Shown: one piece after another, positions 35,227-44,392 of the stretch
Numbering within the stretch: position 1 is the stretch's first letter
Layout: each line of letters opens with the position of its first letter
NCBI RefSeq assembly: GCF_000244955.1
Contig: NZ_CM001439.1
Span: forward strand, 3,142,385 to 3,206,384
Direction of reading: 5' to 3'
DNA from: Saccharomonospora marina XMU15
GTDB taxonomy: Bacteria > Actinomycetota > Actinomycetes > Mycobacteriales > Pseudonocardiaceae
DNA length: 64,000 bases
The notes under the pieces: generated by a model
The model's database searches: none
Seen by the model: only the letters and a program-made list of their open reading frames with translations
What the model was told of the DNA's origin: nothing
Translations under genes and position numbers: made by a program

Positions 35227-35859
35227 TCACGCCCGCAGGCCGAGCAGCAGCGGCACCGTGGCGGCGAGCAGCGCCGCGGCCAGCACCAGGTTGACCGCGC
35301 GCGCCACCCGAGGGCGCGCAGAAACCCTGGCCAACCAGCCGCCCGCTGCCGCCCAGCCAAGGTGGACGACCACGATCAGCACAGCCAGCACCGTCGTCTC
35401 GGCCACCGCCTCGGCGCCGACGGGCAGGCCGAGCCGGTGCGAAGCCAACAGCGCACCGAGTGCGGCGTAGGCCTTGGGGTTGGCCACACCGACCACGACA
35501 CCCTGCACCGCGGTGGGCCTGGCACGCGTCTCGTGCTCGCCTGCGGCGAGTGGTGGCGCGGTCGCGATCTTCCATGCCAGCCACACCAGGTAGGCGACAG
35601 CGGCGGCCGTCAGCACCGTCCCCAGTTCCGGCTGGGTGAGCACCACCGAAGCCAGCCCTGCCGCGACGGCGAGGAGCGCCAGCGTGGTTCCCGCCATGCT
35701 GCCGAGCAGATAGGGCACCGAGCGCCGAAGCCCGAACGCGGCGGCCGTCGCCGCCGCACCGACCGTCGCGGGCCCGGGGCTACCCGTCACGGCAAGACCG
35801 CTCGCCACGAGAGACACATACGGTCCCAACGTCGCGGAAACGTCCGAAACCACCCGCAT
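35227..35859 (-). CDS. LysE family amino-acid exporter
   Basis: A 210-residue LysE/RhtB-type translocator with about six membrane segments. The N-terminal SPGPATVGAAATAAAFG is the family's hallmark region and VVVGVANPKAYAALGAL the second half's. It should export an amino acid or related metabolite. ATG at 35859 is chosen; a GTG one codon upstream is possible. It is divergent from an AraC-type gene 38 bp away, a common exporter-regulator pair. Confidence 0.87.
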   Translation of the reverse strand: MRVVSDVSATLGPYVSLVASGLAVTGSPGPATVGAAATAAAFGLRRSVPYLLGSMAGTTLALLAVAAGLASVVLTQPELGTVLTAAAVAYLVWLAWKIATAPPLAAGEHETRARPTAVQGVVVGVANPKAYAALGALLASHRLGLPVGAEAVAETTVLAVLIVVVHLGWAAAGGWLARVSARPRVARAVNLVLAAALLAATVPLLLGLRA

Positions 35860-35897
35860 CACCCACCTCGCTGTCCCCGGGCCGATAGGCTCGGCCG

Positions 35898-36776
35898 ATG
35901 CGGGTGAACGTAGGGCGGTGCGACACCGGTGGTCTTGAATCGTTGTGTCACCACCTGCCGTCCGCGCCGAAGCAGGGCCGCAGGCTGCGGTTCGGAGGTG
36001 GGGCCGCCGGGATCGAGCGGCTCGAGGCCATGTTGCTGGGCGAGGCGTTCGCCCCGCATCGCCACGACACCTATGCCATCGGGGTGACGGTCAGCGGTGT
36101 GCAGACGTTTCGCTATCGCGGCGAGCAACAGTACTGCCTGCCCGGGGAATGGCACGTACTGCATCCCGATGAACCGCACGACGGCGCACCCGGGACGCAG
36201 CAGGGGTTCGGCTATCGAATCGTCTATCTCGACCCTGCGCTGATCCAGGACGCCCTCGGGGGCCGCCCGCTGCCGTTCGTGGCCGAACCCGTGCTCCGCG
36301 ACGCGGGCACCGGCTCCCGGCTCGGGGCCTACCTGGCCGACATCGACGACTCACTCGACGAACTACAGGCCGCGGAGATCACCTCCGCCGTCGCCGACGT
36401 ACTCGCCCGCCACGCGAAACCCGCCCGACCCCGGCGCACCTCGCTCGACCTGCCCGCGATGCGGCGGGTCCGCTCGGTGCTGCTCGACGACCCGACGACC
36501 CAGCATCCCGTCGGCGAGTTGGAGCGCGTCGCCGGGCTGGACCGCTGGACCATCGCCAGGCAGTTCCGTGCGGCGTTCGGCACCAGCCCCACCCGGTTCC
36601 GCACGATGCGCAGGCTCGACAGGGCACGGGCGCTGATGCTCGCCGGGCACGGGTTGAGCGAGGTGGCGGTGTTGGCGGGGTTCGCCGACCAGAGCCACCT
36701 CACGCGGATGTTCAAGCGCACCTACGGGCTCACGCCCTCGGCGTGGGTAGCGGCAACCCGAAGCAATCCGGACTGA
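35898..36776 (+). CDS. AraC family transcriptional regulator
   Basis: A 292-residue AraC protein with an N-terminal cupin ligand domain (EAFAPHRHDTYAIGVTVSGVQ, GEWHVLHPDEPHDG) and a C-terminal double HTH (LERVAGLDRWTIARQFRAAF and LSEVAVLAGFADQSHLTRMF). It lies divergently next to the LysE exporter and very probably activates it in response to the exported compound. Confidence 0.9.
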   Translation: MRVNVGRCDTGGLESLCHHLPSAPKQGRRLRFGGGAAGIERLEAMLLGEAFAPHRHDTYAIGVTVSGVQTFRYRGEQQYCLPGEWHVLHPDEPHDGAPGTQQGFGYRIVYLDPALIQDALGGRPLPFVAEPVLRDAGTGSRLGAYLADIDDSLDELQAAEITSAVADVLARHAKPARPRRTSLDLPAMRRVRSVLLDDPTTQHPVGELERVAGLDRWTIARQFRAAFGTSPTRFRTMRRLDRARALMLAGHGLSEVAVLAGFADQSHLTRMFKRTYGLTPSAWVAATRSNPD

Positions 36777-36784
36777 TCGACGAC

Positions 36785-36845
36785 CCGCGAGTCCCCCGCT
36801 CCTGCCCGCGAGTCCCCCGCCCTGGACCGCGAGTTCTGCACCCCC
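36785..36845 (+). repeat. 21-bp repeat array C (three units)
   Basis: GAGT cores at 36789, 36810 and 36831 have an exact 21-bp period. Order: two CGCGAGTCCCCCG-type units and then a CGCGAGTTCTGCAC unit, the same as in arrays A and B. It starts 8 bp after the AraC stop, in the convergent gap before the dehydrogenase gene. Confidence 0.85.
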
Positions 36846-36872
36846 TGCCCGGGAAGGCAGCTCGGGAACGGA

Positions 36873-37775
36873 TCACGCCCCGGTGTCGCCACGCCTGGTG
36901 CGGTCCTGGACGGCCCTGAGCACGGCCGCCATGTCCAACTCGCCGTGGCCGAGGTCCGCCGTCTCGCCGTAAAGAGCGTGGCAGACCTCAAGCAGTGGCG
37001 CCGCCAAGCCCGCCGCGCGCGCCGACTCCGCGATCAGTCGGGCGTTCTTCAGCACGTCACTGATCGAGGCCTGCACCGAGAAGTCACCGGCCACGAGCTT
37101 GCCCGCCTTGGTCCGCGACACCGTCGACGCCATCGGACCCGCATCGAGGATGCGCTCCAGCGCCGACAGGTCGAGCCGATGTCCCTGGGCGAAGTGGAAC
37201 GCCTCGGTGAGCCCGGTGACCATGGTGATCAGGAACAGGTTCACCGCGAACTTCATCAACAGCGCGCCGGGTACCGCGCCGCAGTCGAACGTCGCCGAGC
37301 ACAGCGGTGCCAGCAGCGGACGGACCCTGGCCACATCGGCGTCGTGGCCCGCGAGCATCGCCACCAGTTGCCCCGCCCGAGCCGGACCGCGCGAACCGGA
37401 GACCGGAGCCTCGACGTAGGCGCCGCCCGCCTCCGTGATGTCGGCGGCGAGTTCGCTGGAGTAGCCGGAGGACACCGTGCCCATGTGCACCACCGTGCGC
37501 CCGCGCACCCGCGGGCCGAATCCGGCCGTACCGCGCGCCAGCACCGCGTCGACCGCGGCCTCGTCGGCGAGCATCAGCAGGACCACGTCGGCCAGCTCGA
37601 AGAGTTCGCGGGCATCCGCGGCGCGGCAGGCGCCCTCGGCGACCACCGGGTCACAACGGGCGGCGGTGCGGTTCCACACCACCAGTGGTAACCCCGCACG
37701 GGCCAGGTTGAGCGCCATCGGCTGCCCCATCACACCCAACCCCGCGAAACCCAGCCGTACCGCATCCGTGACCAT
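36873..37775 (-). CDS. NAD(P)-dependent beta-hydroxyacid dehydrogenase (3-hydroxyisobutyrate dehydrogenase-like)
   Basis: A 300-residue member of the 6-phosphogluconate/3-hydroxyisobutyrate dehydrogenase family. The Rossmann motif is [21 protein letters not shown], the substrate-binding motif [16 protein letters not shown] and the catalytic Lys is in [12 protein letters not shown]. It oxidises a beta-hydroxyacid or reduces a semialdehyde. GAAGGAG precedes the ATG at 37775. It stands alone. The substrate is not evident. Confidence 0.87.
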   Translation of the reverse strand: MVTDAVRLGFAGLGVMGQPMALNLARAGLPLVVWNRTAARCDPVVAEGACRAADARELFELADVVLLMLADEAAVDAVLARGTAGFGPRVRGRTVVHMGTVSSGYSSELAADITEAGGAYVEAPVSGSRGPARAGQLVAMLAGHDADVARVRPLLAPLCSATFDCGAVPGALLMKFAVNLFLITMVTGLTEAFHFAQGHRLDLSALERILDAGPMASTVSRTKAGKLVAGDFSVQASISDVLKNARLIAESARAAGLAAPLLEVCHALYGETADLGHGELDMAAVLRAVQDRTRRGDTGA

Positions 37776-37878
37776 CGCACTCCTTCGCCGAGCGGGCGGT
37801 GTCCGTTGTAGCGGCGAGGAGCGCGGGAGGTCTTGAACGGTTGTGCGGCGATGCTGACCGAACCGGGCAGCGATGCCG

Positions 37879-38127
37879 CTACCGTCGACCGCCCCATGGA
37901 GGCCGGTGCCGGCATGGCACCGACGGGGCTCGGCTGCGGGCACCGTGGTCGGCAGGCACGTCGATTCCGTGCCACACGCTGGAGAACGCGTCGATGCCCC
38001 AGGCCATCCCTCGGGCGCCGCTCCACAGGGTGCGCAGCAGGCGCCGGATCGGAAGCCGGGCGCCGTATCGCGAAACCGGGTCGTCGGTCTTGAGGATCTG
38101 TCGTGCGATGAAGTCGTCGAAGTACAT
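37879..38127 (-). CDS. Possible small hypothetical protein
   Basis: An 82-codon frame in the 425-bp gap between the dehydrogenase and the GlxA-like gene. The first 58 residues ([20 protein letters not shown] onward) have a protein-like composition; the tail is Arg/Pro-rich and may be noise. No ribosome site and no recognisable family. It could equally be a degraded fragment. The rest of the gap shows a TAGGAT hexamer (38186-38191) that may be the -10 of the GlxA-like gene. Confidence 0.3.
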   Translation of the reverse strand: MYFDDFIARQILKTDDPVSRYGARLPIRRLLRTLWSGARGMAWGIDAFSSVWHGIDVPADHGARSRAPSVPCRHRPPWGGRR

Positions 38128-38200
38128 GGCTCAAGAGTCGCAACCGACGCGCTTCCGCGGGAGCGGCAAGATTGACGCAAACTGATAGGATTTTGCCATC

Positions 38201-39175
38201 ATGGCTGCACGGCGCCCGACGATCACGATCCCGCTCATCGACGGCATGACCCTGTTCGAGATCGGCATGCCGCTGGAGGCGCTGGGCTACGTCTGGGACC
38301 CCGATCACGGCCCGCTGTACGACGTGACGTTGTGCGGCGACATGCGCGGCGTTCGCACCTACACCGGCGCGCGGCTGGCACCGCAGTCGCCGCTGAGCGC
38401 CCTGGCCGAGGGCGACACGGTGCTCGTGCCCGCGGTGCCGCCGGAGCGGCCGGTCGGCTCCCGGCTGGTCCGCGAGTTGCGGCGCGCCGCCGACCGGGGT
38501 GCCCGCATGGTGGCGCTGTGCACCGGCACGTTCGCGCTCGCCGAGGCCGGCCTGCTCGACGGCCGTCGGGCCACCACCCACTGGCGGCATGCCGCGCTGC
38601 TGCAGCGGATGTACCCCGAGGTCGAGGTCGACGCACGTGCCATCTATGTGGAGGACAACGGCATCTTCACCAGTGCGGGCTCGGCAGCGGGCCTCGACCT
38701 GTGCCTGCACCTGATCCGGCGCGACCACGGGGAGCGCGCCGCGAACAACACGGCCCGCTACCTCGTGGTCGCCGCCCACCGTGACGGTGACCAGGCACAG
38801 TACGTGCGAGCGGAGCCGCTCGAGGATCGCGCCGCCTGGTTGGACAACCTCCGCGCCTGGCTGCGCGAGAACCTTCGCAGGCCGCTGACGCTGACCGAAC
38901 TGGGACGAGCGGCGAACCTCTCGCCCCGCACCCTCGCCCGGCGGTTCGAGCAGGACGTCGGCACCACGCCGATGCGCTGGGTCGCCGCGGAACGGATCGC
39001 TGCGGCCAAGAAACTGCTCGAGGCCACGGACCTGACGGTGGACCGCATCTCCTCCGAGGTGGGCTTCGGGTCGCCGGTGACGTTTCGAACCGCCTTCACC
39101 CAGGAGGTCGGCATTTCACCGAAGCGCTACCGCTCGCGGTTCGCGGCATGGCACGGCACCGCCGCTTCGGCATGA
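38201..39175 (+). CDS. GlxA-like transcriptional regulator (DJ-1/PfpI plus AraC HTH)
   Basis: A 324-residue regulator with an N-terminal DJ-1/PfpI-like sensing domain (TITIPLIDGMTLFEIGMPLEA, ALCTGTFALAEAGLLDGRRA with the nucleophile-elbow Cys) and a C-terminal AraC HTH (LTELGRAANLSPRTLARRFE and ISSEVGFGSPVTFRTAF). The family often governs betaine, carnitine or arginine use. Its target is not clear, since no obvious operon is adjacent. The stop codon lies inside a terminator hairpin. Confidence 0.88.
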   Translation: MAARRPTITIPLIDGMTLFEIGMPLEALGYVWDPDHGPLYDVTLCGDMRGVRTYTGARLAPQSPLSALAEGDTVLVPAVPPERPVGSRLVRELRRAADRGARMVALCTGTFALAEAGLLDGRRATTHWRHAALLQRMYPEVEVDARAIYVEDNGIFTSAGSAAGLDLCLHLIRRDHGERAANNTARYLVVAAHRDGDQAQYVRAEPLEDRAAWLDNLRAWLRENLRRPLTLTELGRAANLSPRTLARRFEQDVGTTPMRWVAAERIAAAKKLLEATDLTVDRISSEVGFGSPVTFRTAFTQEVGISPKRYRSRFAAWHGTAASA

Positions 39176-39198
39176 CCCGGCAGCGGCCGGGTCATGCC
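39169..39198. terminator. Hairpin terminator between convergent genes
   Basis: A perfect 12-bp stem (GGCATGACCCGG at 39169-39180, complement at 39187-39198) with loop CAGCGG. The stem includes the stop codon of the GlxA-like gene and has no T-run, as is common in actinobacteria. It can serve both the rightward regulator and the leftward membrane enzyme. Confidence 0.75.
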
Positions 39199-39219
39199 GG
39201 CCGATCGCGGCAGCGATCG

Positions 39220-40395
39220 TCAGATCGAATGAGGTTGCGCGGTCAGCGCCCAGGCGCTGAACCACAGCCCGAATCCCGCGGCGGAGACGGTCGCCGCCAC
39301 CGCGGTCGCCGTCCTGAGCCGACCGAGCCCCACCGCGACCCAGACCAGCAGCGGGAACGCCGACAGCAGCAACCGCACCCGGTCGGTGACGACACCTCCG
39401 TGACCGAACACGAGCGCGAGCGTGATCGCGGTGTAGGCCCACAGCGGCCACGGCATCCGGCGGAACGTCACGACCAGCGCGACCGACGCGGCCAGGCACA
39501 GCAATGCCGTCAGGACGGGAAACGCCTCCCGCCCCGACGACAACTGGTCCGCGGCCCAGGCGAACGTCCGGGCGCCGAAGTCGAACTCGTTGCCCCAGCC
39601 CTGGCTGGTGATCGTGAAGTACCCGCCGGGCAGCCCGCTGCGCTCACCGACCCACAGCAGGTAGCCGAGCATGCCCGCCGGGGCGAGCACCGCGGCCACC
39701 GCGGCGTCCCAGGAGGCCCGCTCGCGGAAGGCGTCCAGCAGCGCCGCCACGACCACCACCACGATCACCGGTCCACCCATCGGATCGACCAGCCCGGCCA
39801 GCAGCGCACCCACACCGGCCAGCAGCCATCGCCGCCGCAGCGCGGCCACCAGGGTCCACGCCACACAGCTGACCAGCAACGACTCCGGGTACGGCATGGA
39901 GTAGGCCACCGAAAGCGGGGCCCCGGCCACGAGCGCGACAGCCAGTAGGCCGGCGCGCCGGTTCCCGCCGCACAGTGAGGCCAGCCGCGCAACGCCGTAA
40001 GCGCCCACCACTCCCACCACTGTGGACAGTGCGACCGCTGCGGCGAGGTAGATCTGCGGGATCTCCGGTGCCACCAGCCGCAGCAGCAGCGGGTACCCGG
40101 GAAAGAACGCCATGGCGGTGTAGTCGTGGTGCATCCCGAAGGCATCGGTCATGCCCGTGTCCACCCCGGAATAGCCGGCGGCGGCGATCTGCAGGTACCA
40201 GCCGGCATCCCACCGCTGCAGCGTGAACGGGACGTCGTTGGCCAGGCTCAGTACCCACAGCAGGCCCACACCGGCACCGCGCACTCCGACATACAGCAGC
40301 CCCGGTGCCAGCAACCACATGGTGCGCGCGGCACGGTCACCGGCGTGCCGCTCGTCCGGGGTCCGGACGCGAACCCGCTCACCCGCCCACGTCAC
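39220..40395 (-). CDS. PIG-V-like GT-C family integral membrane glycosyltransferase
   Basis: A 391-residue polytopic protein with about nine or ten membrane segments. The first extracytoplasmic loop has LQRWDAGWYLQIAAAGY, the WD-x-x-x-Y signature of PIG-V/GT-C mannosyltransferases that use lipid-linked sugars. Its target may be a cell-envelope glycolipid or glycan. The start is GTG at 40395 with GGGGAGG nine bases ahead; a TTG two codons upstream is too close to that site. Confidence 0.75.
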   Translation of the reverse strand: MTWAGERVRVRTPDERHAGDRAARTMWLLAPGLLYVGVRGAGVGLLWVLSLANDVPFTLQRWDAGWYLQIAAAGYSGVDTGMTDAFGMHHDYTAMAFFPGYPLLLRLVAPEIPQIYLAAAVALSTVVGVVGAYGVARLASLCGGNRRAGLLAVALVAGAPLSVAYSMPYPESLLVSCVAWTLVAALRRRWLLAGVGALLAGLVDPMGGPVIVVVVVAALLDAFRERASWDAAVAAVLAPAGMLGYLLWVGERSGLPGGYFTITSQGWGNEFDFGARTFAWAADQLSSGREAFPVLTALLCLAASVALVVTFRRMPWPLWAYTAITLALVFGHGGVVTDRVRLLLSAFPLLVWVAVGLGRLRTATAVAATVSAAGFGLWFSAWALTAQPHSI

Positions 40396-40496
40396 AGCCA
40401 ACGTCCTCCCCCAGCGGTTTCGCGCCCGTGTCGGGCCCAGTGACTATGACACCTCGCGACGAGGGACGGAAGCGACCGCGGTCGCGAGTCACGAAT

Positions 40497-40514
40497 TGAC
40501 TGATCGATCAGTCA
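40497..40514. promoter_or_regulatory. 18-bp perfect palindrome, probable TetR operator
   Basis: TGACTGATCGATCAGTCA is fully self-complementary and ends 35 bp before the SDR start. It overlaps a TTGACT hexamer (40496-40501) that could be a -35 element, so binding would block transcription. The TetR gene just downstream of the SDR is the obvious candidate. Confidence 0.85.
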
Positions 40515-40549
40515 GCGGCAGGCTGGAACCCGACAACAGGGAGGTACCC

Positions 40550-41365
40550 ATGACGGGACGCGTTCAAGACAAGGTCGCCTTGATCACCGGGGCGGCGCGC
40601 GGGCAGGGCAGGGCGGATGCCGTCCGGCTGGCACAGGAGGGCGCCGACGTCATCGTCGTCGACATCGCCGACACGCTGCCGAGCGTCTCCTACCCCTCGG
40701 CCACGCAGGCCGACCTGGACGAAACCGTGCGGCTGGTGGAGAAGGCCGGCCGACGTGCCTTGCCCGCCCGGGTCGACGTGCGAGACCTGGCGGCGCTGCG
40801 GAAAGCGGTGGACCCGGCCGTGTCCGAACTGGGCAGGCTGGACGTCGTCGTGGCCAACGCGGGCATCTGCGTGCCCCGCGCCTGGGACGAGGTCGATGAG
40901 CGCATCTTCGACGACACCATGAGCACCAATGTGCGCGGCGTGTGGAACACGGTCATGGTCGGCGCCCCGTATTTGATCCGGCAGGGTGGCGGATCGGTCA
41001 TCCTCATCAGCTCGGCCGCGGGCATCAAGGTGCAGCCGTTCCTGCTGCCCTACACCACCAGCAAGTGGGCCGTGCGTGGCATGGCCAAGGCCTTCGCCAC
41101 CGAACTCGCGCAGCACAACATCCGCGTCAACAGCGTGCATCCCACGGGCGTGAACACGCCGATGGCCGACGAGACCATGCAGGCAGAGTTCGGCAAGGGA
41201 TTCGCGAGAGACCCTCGGCTGGCGGGGATGCTCACCAACCTGCTACCCGTGCAGATCACCGAGCCCGAGGACGTCGCCGACACGGTACTGTTCCTCGCCT
41301 CGGAGGAGTCGAAGTACCTCACCGCACACGAGCTGGCCCCCGACGCGGGTGTCACGGAGTTCTGA
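40550..41365 (+). CDS. Mycofactocin-type SDR family oxidoreductase
   Basis: A 271-residue short-chain dehydrogenase. The cofactor motif is TGAARGQG, the active-site Ser is in SVILISSAAG and the Tyr-Lys in YTTSKWAV. It has the insertion YPSATQADLDETVRLVE and the VNSVHPTGVNTPM segment typical of mycofactocin-coupled SDRs, which hold NAD tightly and pass electrons to mycofactocin. No mycofactocin synthesis genes lie in the window. AGGGAGG precedes the ATG. It is followed after 15 bp by a TetR gene and preceded by a palindromic operator. Confidence 0.85.
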   Translation: MTGRVQDKVALITGAARGQGRADAVRLAQEGADVIVVDIADTLPSVSYPSATQADLDETVRLVEKAGRRALPARVDVRDLAALRKAVDPAVSELGRLDVVVANAGICVPRAWDEVDERIFDDTMSTNVRGVWNTVMVGAPYLIRQGGGSVILISSAAGIKVQPFLLPYTTSKWAVRGMAKAFATELAQHNIRVNSVHPTGVNTPMADETMQAEFGKGFARDPRLAGMLTNLLPVQITEPEDVADTVLFLASEESKYLTAHELAPDAGVTEF

Positions 41366-41380
41366 GCCGACACTTTCCAC

Positions 41381-41974
41381 ATGCCGCGACCAGACCAGGC
41401 CGAGCCCGCCCGTTCCGCTCCGGGGAGGGAACGGATACTGGCCGCCGCCGAAACGCTTTTCGCCGAGCACGGTTTCGACCGCACCTCCACCGCGCGGTTG
41501 GCCGAGGCGGCCGGTGTGCCGCAGAGCCTGATCTTCTACCACTTCGGCACGAAGTGGAACTTGCTGCTGTCGCTCATCAGCGAACGTTCCACGCAGACCA
41601 TGGCCGACCTGGTCGCCCCGGAACCTCCCGGCGAGGCGAGGGCCGCGATCGCGGGGCTGTGGTCCAGCCTGTGCCGTCACCTCGGCCGTCGTACTCCGCT
41701 GCACCGCATCGTTCAGCGGGAGTCGGACACCCATCCGCAGCTGCGGCAGCATGCGCTGCGAAGCTACGACGACCTCACAGCGACCGTGGCCGGCTTCCTG
41801 GCGAGGGTGACCGGTCACGACGGCGACCCGTCACAGGAGTTGTGGGCCGCGGCGCGGATGCTCGTGGCGACCTCGGCCGCCGCGGCCACCACCCACGGCG
41901 ACGACGGCAGCGCGCTCGCCCCGGACACGGTCGCGAACCTGCTCGCCGACGGCCTGCTCGGCCCGCCGCGGTGA
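41381..41974 (+). CDS. TetR family transcriptional regulator
   Basis: A 197-residue TetR protein with HTH ERILAAAETLFAEHGFDRTS followed by ARLAEAAGVPQSLIFYHFGTK. It lies 15 bp behind the SDR and is probably co-transcribed, giving autoregulation through the palindrome at 40497-40514. No ribosome site is obvious ahead of the ATG, so expression may depend on coupling with the SDR. Confidence 0.85.
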   Translation: MPRPDQAEPARSAPGRERILAAAETLFAEHGFDRTSTARLAEAAGVPQSLIFYHFGTKWNLLLSLISERSTQTMADLVAPEPPGEARAAIAGLWSSLCRHLGRRTPLHRIVQRESDTHPQLRQHALRSYDDLTATVAGFLARVTGHDGDPSQELWAAARMLVATSAAAATTHGDDGSALAPDTVANLLADGLLGPPR

Positions 41975-42058
41975 TCGAACCGTCCCGACGCTCGCGAGCT
42001 TCCCGCCGTAGTCGCAGTCACCGCGGCACCGCCGTGCGTGCCACCGGCTCGCCGCCGG

Positions 42059-44113
42059 TCAGCGACTCGCCGCCGGAAGCGGGTCGTTCTCCCAGCCGAG
42101 TGCGGCCACCATGCGCTCCTCCACGATCGGCGACATGGTCTCCAGGTAGGCGGCGGTGACGTGGTTGTCGTCGAGATACACCAGCATGTTGCCGATCACC
42201 GGCGGGCAGTGCCGGTCGGTGCAGAAGTAGTCACTGAAGTCCAGGAACGACACGGTGGCAGGGATGCCCGACATTCGCTCGTAGGGTGGCTGCTCCGCCA
42301 GCATGTCCGCCCTCGGTTTGCGGCACTGCCACGCGTCGATGCCGTGCTTTTGCACGCATTCGGAGGGCTCGTAGTCGAATCGCGGGTTGTCGCGGATGGC
42401 CACCACCGGGATGCCCGCCTCGGCGAGCACCCGCCACTGCGCGACGTAACCCCGCGGTGTCCGCTCGCGCAGCCCCACCCGCACGTCCCTGGTGCCCATC
42501 GTGATCACGGCCTCGGGCCGCCGCTGGAGTATCTCCGCCAGCACGGCATCGTTCCAGCTCGCGCACTCCGGCCACTTCGACCCCTCGATCAGCGCACACC
42601 CGCCCTTGAGCATCGTGGTTACCTGCCAGCCCCGGTTGCGCACGATCGGCCGCAGCGCGGCGATGTACTGGTGGGCGTGCGAATCGCCGGTGAGCACCAC
42701 ACGCCGGGTCGGCGGGCCCTCCGGCTCGATGGTGCACACCCGCAGGTCCTCGTGTCGCGGCGAGTCGACGCATTCCTCGTCGGGTAGCGGCGCGTACTGG
42801 TGCGGCAGCGCCGCGAACGGTGGCACCACCGACGCCCGCACGTCCAGGATCGGGCCACCGGCCTCCATCGCCATCGCCCCGGGGTGGTCAGGGTCGTCCA
42901 CGTCGAGCGCGAACGACGCCCGCTGCGTGCTCACCAGCTGCCACGCCCCTGCCACGAGCAACACCGGCACGAGTGCTGCCACGCCGAACCGGTAAGCGCC
43001 CCAGTTGGTGCTCACCCCGATCCTGGAATCGCGCACCGGCTGTTCCACCAGGTGATACGTCAACGCGGCGAGCACCATCGAGACAGCGATCACCACGGCG
43101 CCGCCGCGCCAGCCGACGGCAGGCTGGTCGCGCCAGATCAGGTAGAACAGCAACACCGGCCAGTGCCACAGGTACAGCGAGTAGCTGAGGTTGCCCAGGT
43201 AGATCAACGGACGCGAGGACAGGAACCGGTCGGCGCCCACCCGGTATCCGGTGACGCCCGCCACAAGTACCAGCGCGGCCGACACGGTCGGCCACAGCGC
43301 CGCGTAACCCGGGAACACCGTGCCGACCTGAAGCAGCATCCCGCACGAGACGAGACCGAACACACCCAGCCAGCCGAGCAGAACTCGCAGCATCCCCGGC
43401 ACCGTGATCGCCTCGATCACCAGAGCGAGCAGCCCACCGAGCGCGAACTCCCAGATCCTTGTCAGCGACGTGAAGTACGCCAGCGGCTGGTCGACCGCGG
43501 TCAGCCACACCGAGTAGGCCAGCGACACCGCGAGCAGGACGCCGAGCACGGTGAACAGCGACCGTCGCAGGCTCCAGCCCGCCCTTCGCGCGAAGAACGC
43601 GACGCCGGCGACCAGCAGCGGCCACACCAGGTAGAACTGGCCCTGGATCGACAAGGACCAGAAGTGCTGCACCACACTGGCGCTGCTGTGCTGGGCAAAG
43701 TAGTTCACCGAGTCCGCGGCGAGCACCCAGTTCTCCGCGTACAGCGCCGAGGCGACCACTTCGCGGATGGTCTGGAACCAGCGATGCTCCGGCAGCAGCC
43801 ACACCGACAGCGCGATGGTGGCCAGCAACACGGTCAGCGCCGCGGGAAAGAGCCGCTTGATCATGCGACCCCACATCGGCCGGAACTCGATGCGGCCGCG
43901 CAGGCCTGCGCGGAACAGTTGCCCCGTGATCAGGAAGCCGGAGATGAGGAAGAACACGTCCACACCACCGGAAATGCGGCCCAGCCACACGTGATAGACG
44001 ACCACGAGCACGGCCGCGAGCGCGCGCAGACCCTGCAACTCCGGCCGGTACCGCCGCTGCGGCCGCGAGGACGTGGCAAGCCCTTCGGGCACCGAGGCTC
44101 GAAGCACGGACAT
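42059..44113 (-). CDS. OafA-type acyltransferase (acyltransferase 3 plus SGNH domain)
   Basis: A 684-residue membrane enzyme that O-acetylates or acylates envelope sugars. Residues 20-370 are the acyltransferase-3 domain (PELQGLRALAAVLVVVYHVW with the key His, FFLISGFLITGQLF, FWSLSIQGQFYLVWPL) with about ten membrane segments. Residues 420-684 are an extracytoplasmic SGNH domain with the nucleophile in VVLTGDSHAHQY and a final DDNHVTAAY. GGAGGAAACC precedes the ATG at 44113. A LexA-box-like site lies 104 bp upstream. Confidence 0.9.
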   Translation of the reverse strand: MSVLRASVPEGLATSSRPQRRYRPELQGLRALAAVLVVVYHVWLGRISGGVDVFFLISGFLITGQLFRAGLRGRIEFRPMWGRMIKRLFPAALTVLLATIALSVWLLPEHRWFQTIREVVASALYAENWVLAADSVNYFAQHSSASVVQHFWSLSIQGQFYLVWPLLVAGVAFFARRAGWSLRRSLFTVLGVLLAVSLAYSVWLTAVDQPLAYFTSLTRIWEFALGGLLALVIEAITVPGMLRVLLGWLGVFGLVSCGMLLQVGTVFPGYAALWPTVSAALVLVAGVTGYRVGADRFLSSRPLIYLGNLSYSLYLWHWPVLLFYLIWRDQPAVGWRGGAVVIAVSMVLAALTYHLVEQPVRDSRIGVSTNWGAYRFGVAALVPVLLVAGAWQLVSTQRASFALDVDDPDHPGAMAMEAGGPILDVRASVVPPFAALPHQYAPLPDEECVDSPRHEDLRVCTIEPEGPPTRRVVLTGDSHAHQYIAALRPIVRNRGWQVTTMLKGGCALIEGSKWPECASWNDAVLAEILQRRPEAVITMGTRDVRVGLRERTPRGYVAQWRVLAEAGIPVVAIRDNPRFDYEPSECVQKHGIDAWQCRKPRADMLAEQPPYERMSGIPATVSFLDFSDYFCTDRHCPPVIGNMLVYLDDNHVTAAYLETMSPIVEERMVAALGWENDPLPAASR

Positions 44114-44216
44114 CCGGTGGTTTCCTCCAGTGTTCGGACAACAACTCATCGCGGCGCCGATGAGGTATCGTCCAGCCCTCGCCGGCCGATGCCCTCGCTG
44201 GCCGCGCGGGTGTCCG

Positions 44217-44228
44217 GAACCGACGTTC
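44217..44228. promoter_or_regulatory. LexA (SOS) box-like site
   Basis: GAAC-CGAC-GTTC matches the actinobacterial LexA core GAAC-N4-GTTC and is extended by one further pair (GGAAC..GTTCC). It lies between the leftward acyltransferase and the rightward LexA-like gene, 165 bp before the latter. Autoregulation by LexA is the simplest reading. The outer TC/GA of the full consensus is absent. Confidence 0.55.
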
Positions 44229-44392
44229 CCAGCGGTCCGGACAGCACGCGTACCTGTGACAATGGGTTAACCAGCGTCACGCGGCTGCTGAGGATAGCGT
44301 GGCGCTCCGCCCGGTTCGGCACCGCATGCCCGTTCGGGGACCGCGCCGACCGGGCCACACCACCTTCGGTGCCGGTCCCTATCATCTGGCCG

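Noticed and set aside
25748-36845. CRISPR-like appearance of the 21-bp arrays
   Set aside because: Units are directly adjacent, with no unique spacers between constant repeats, and no cas genes are present.
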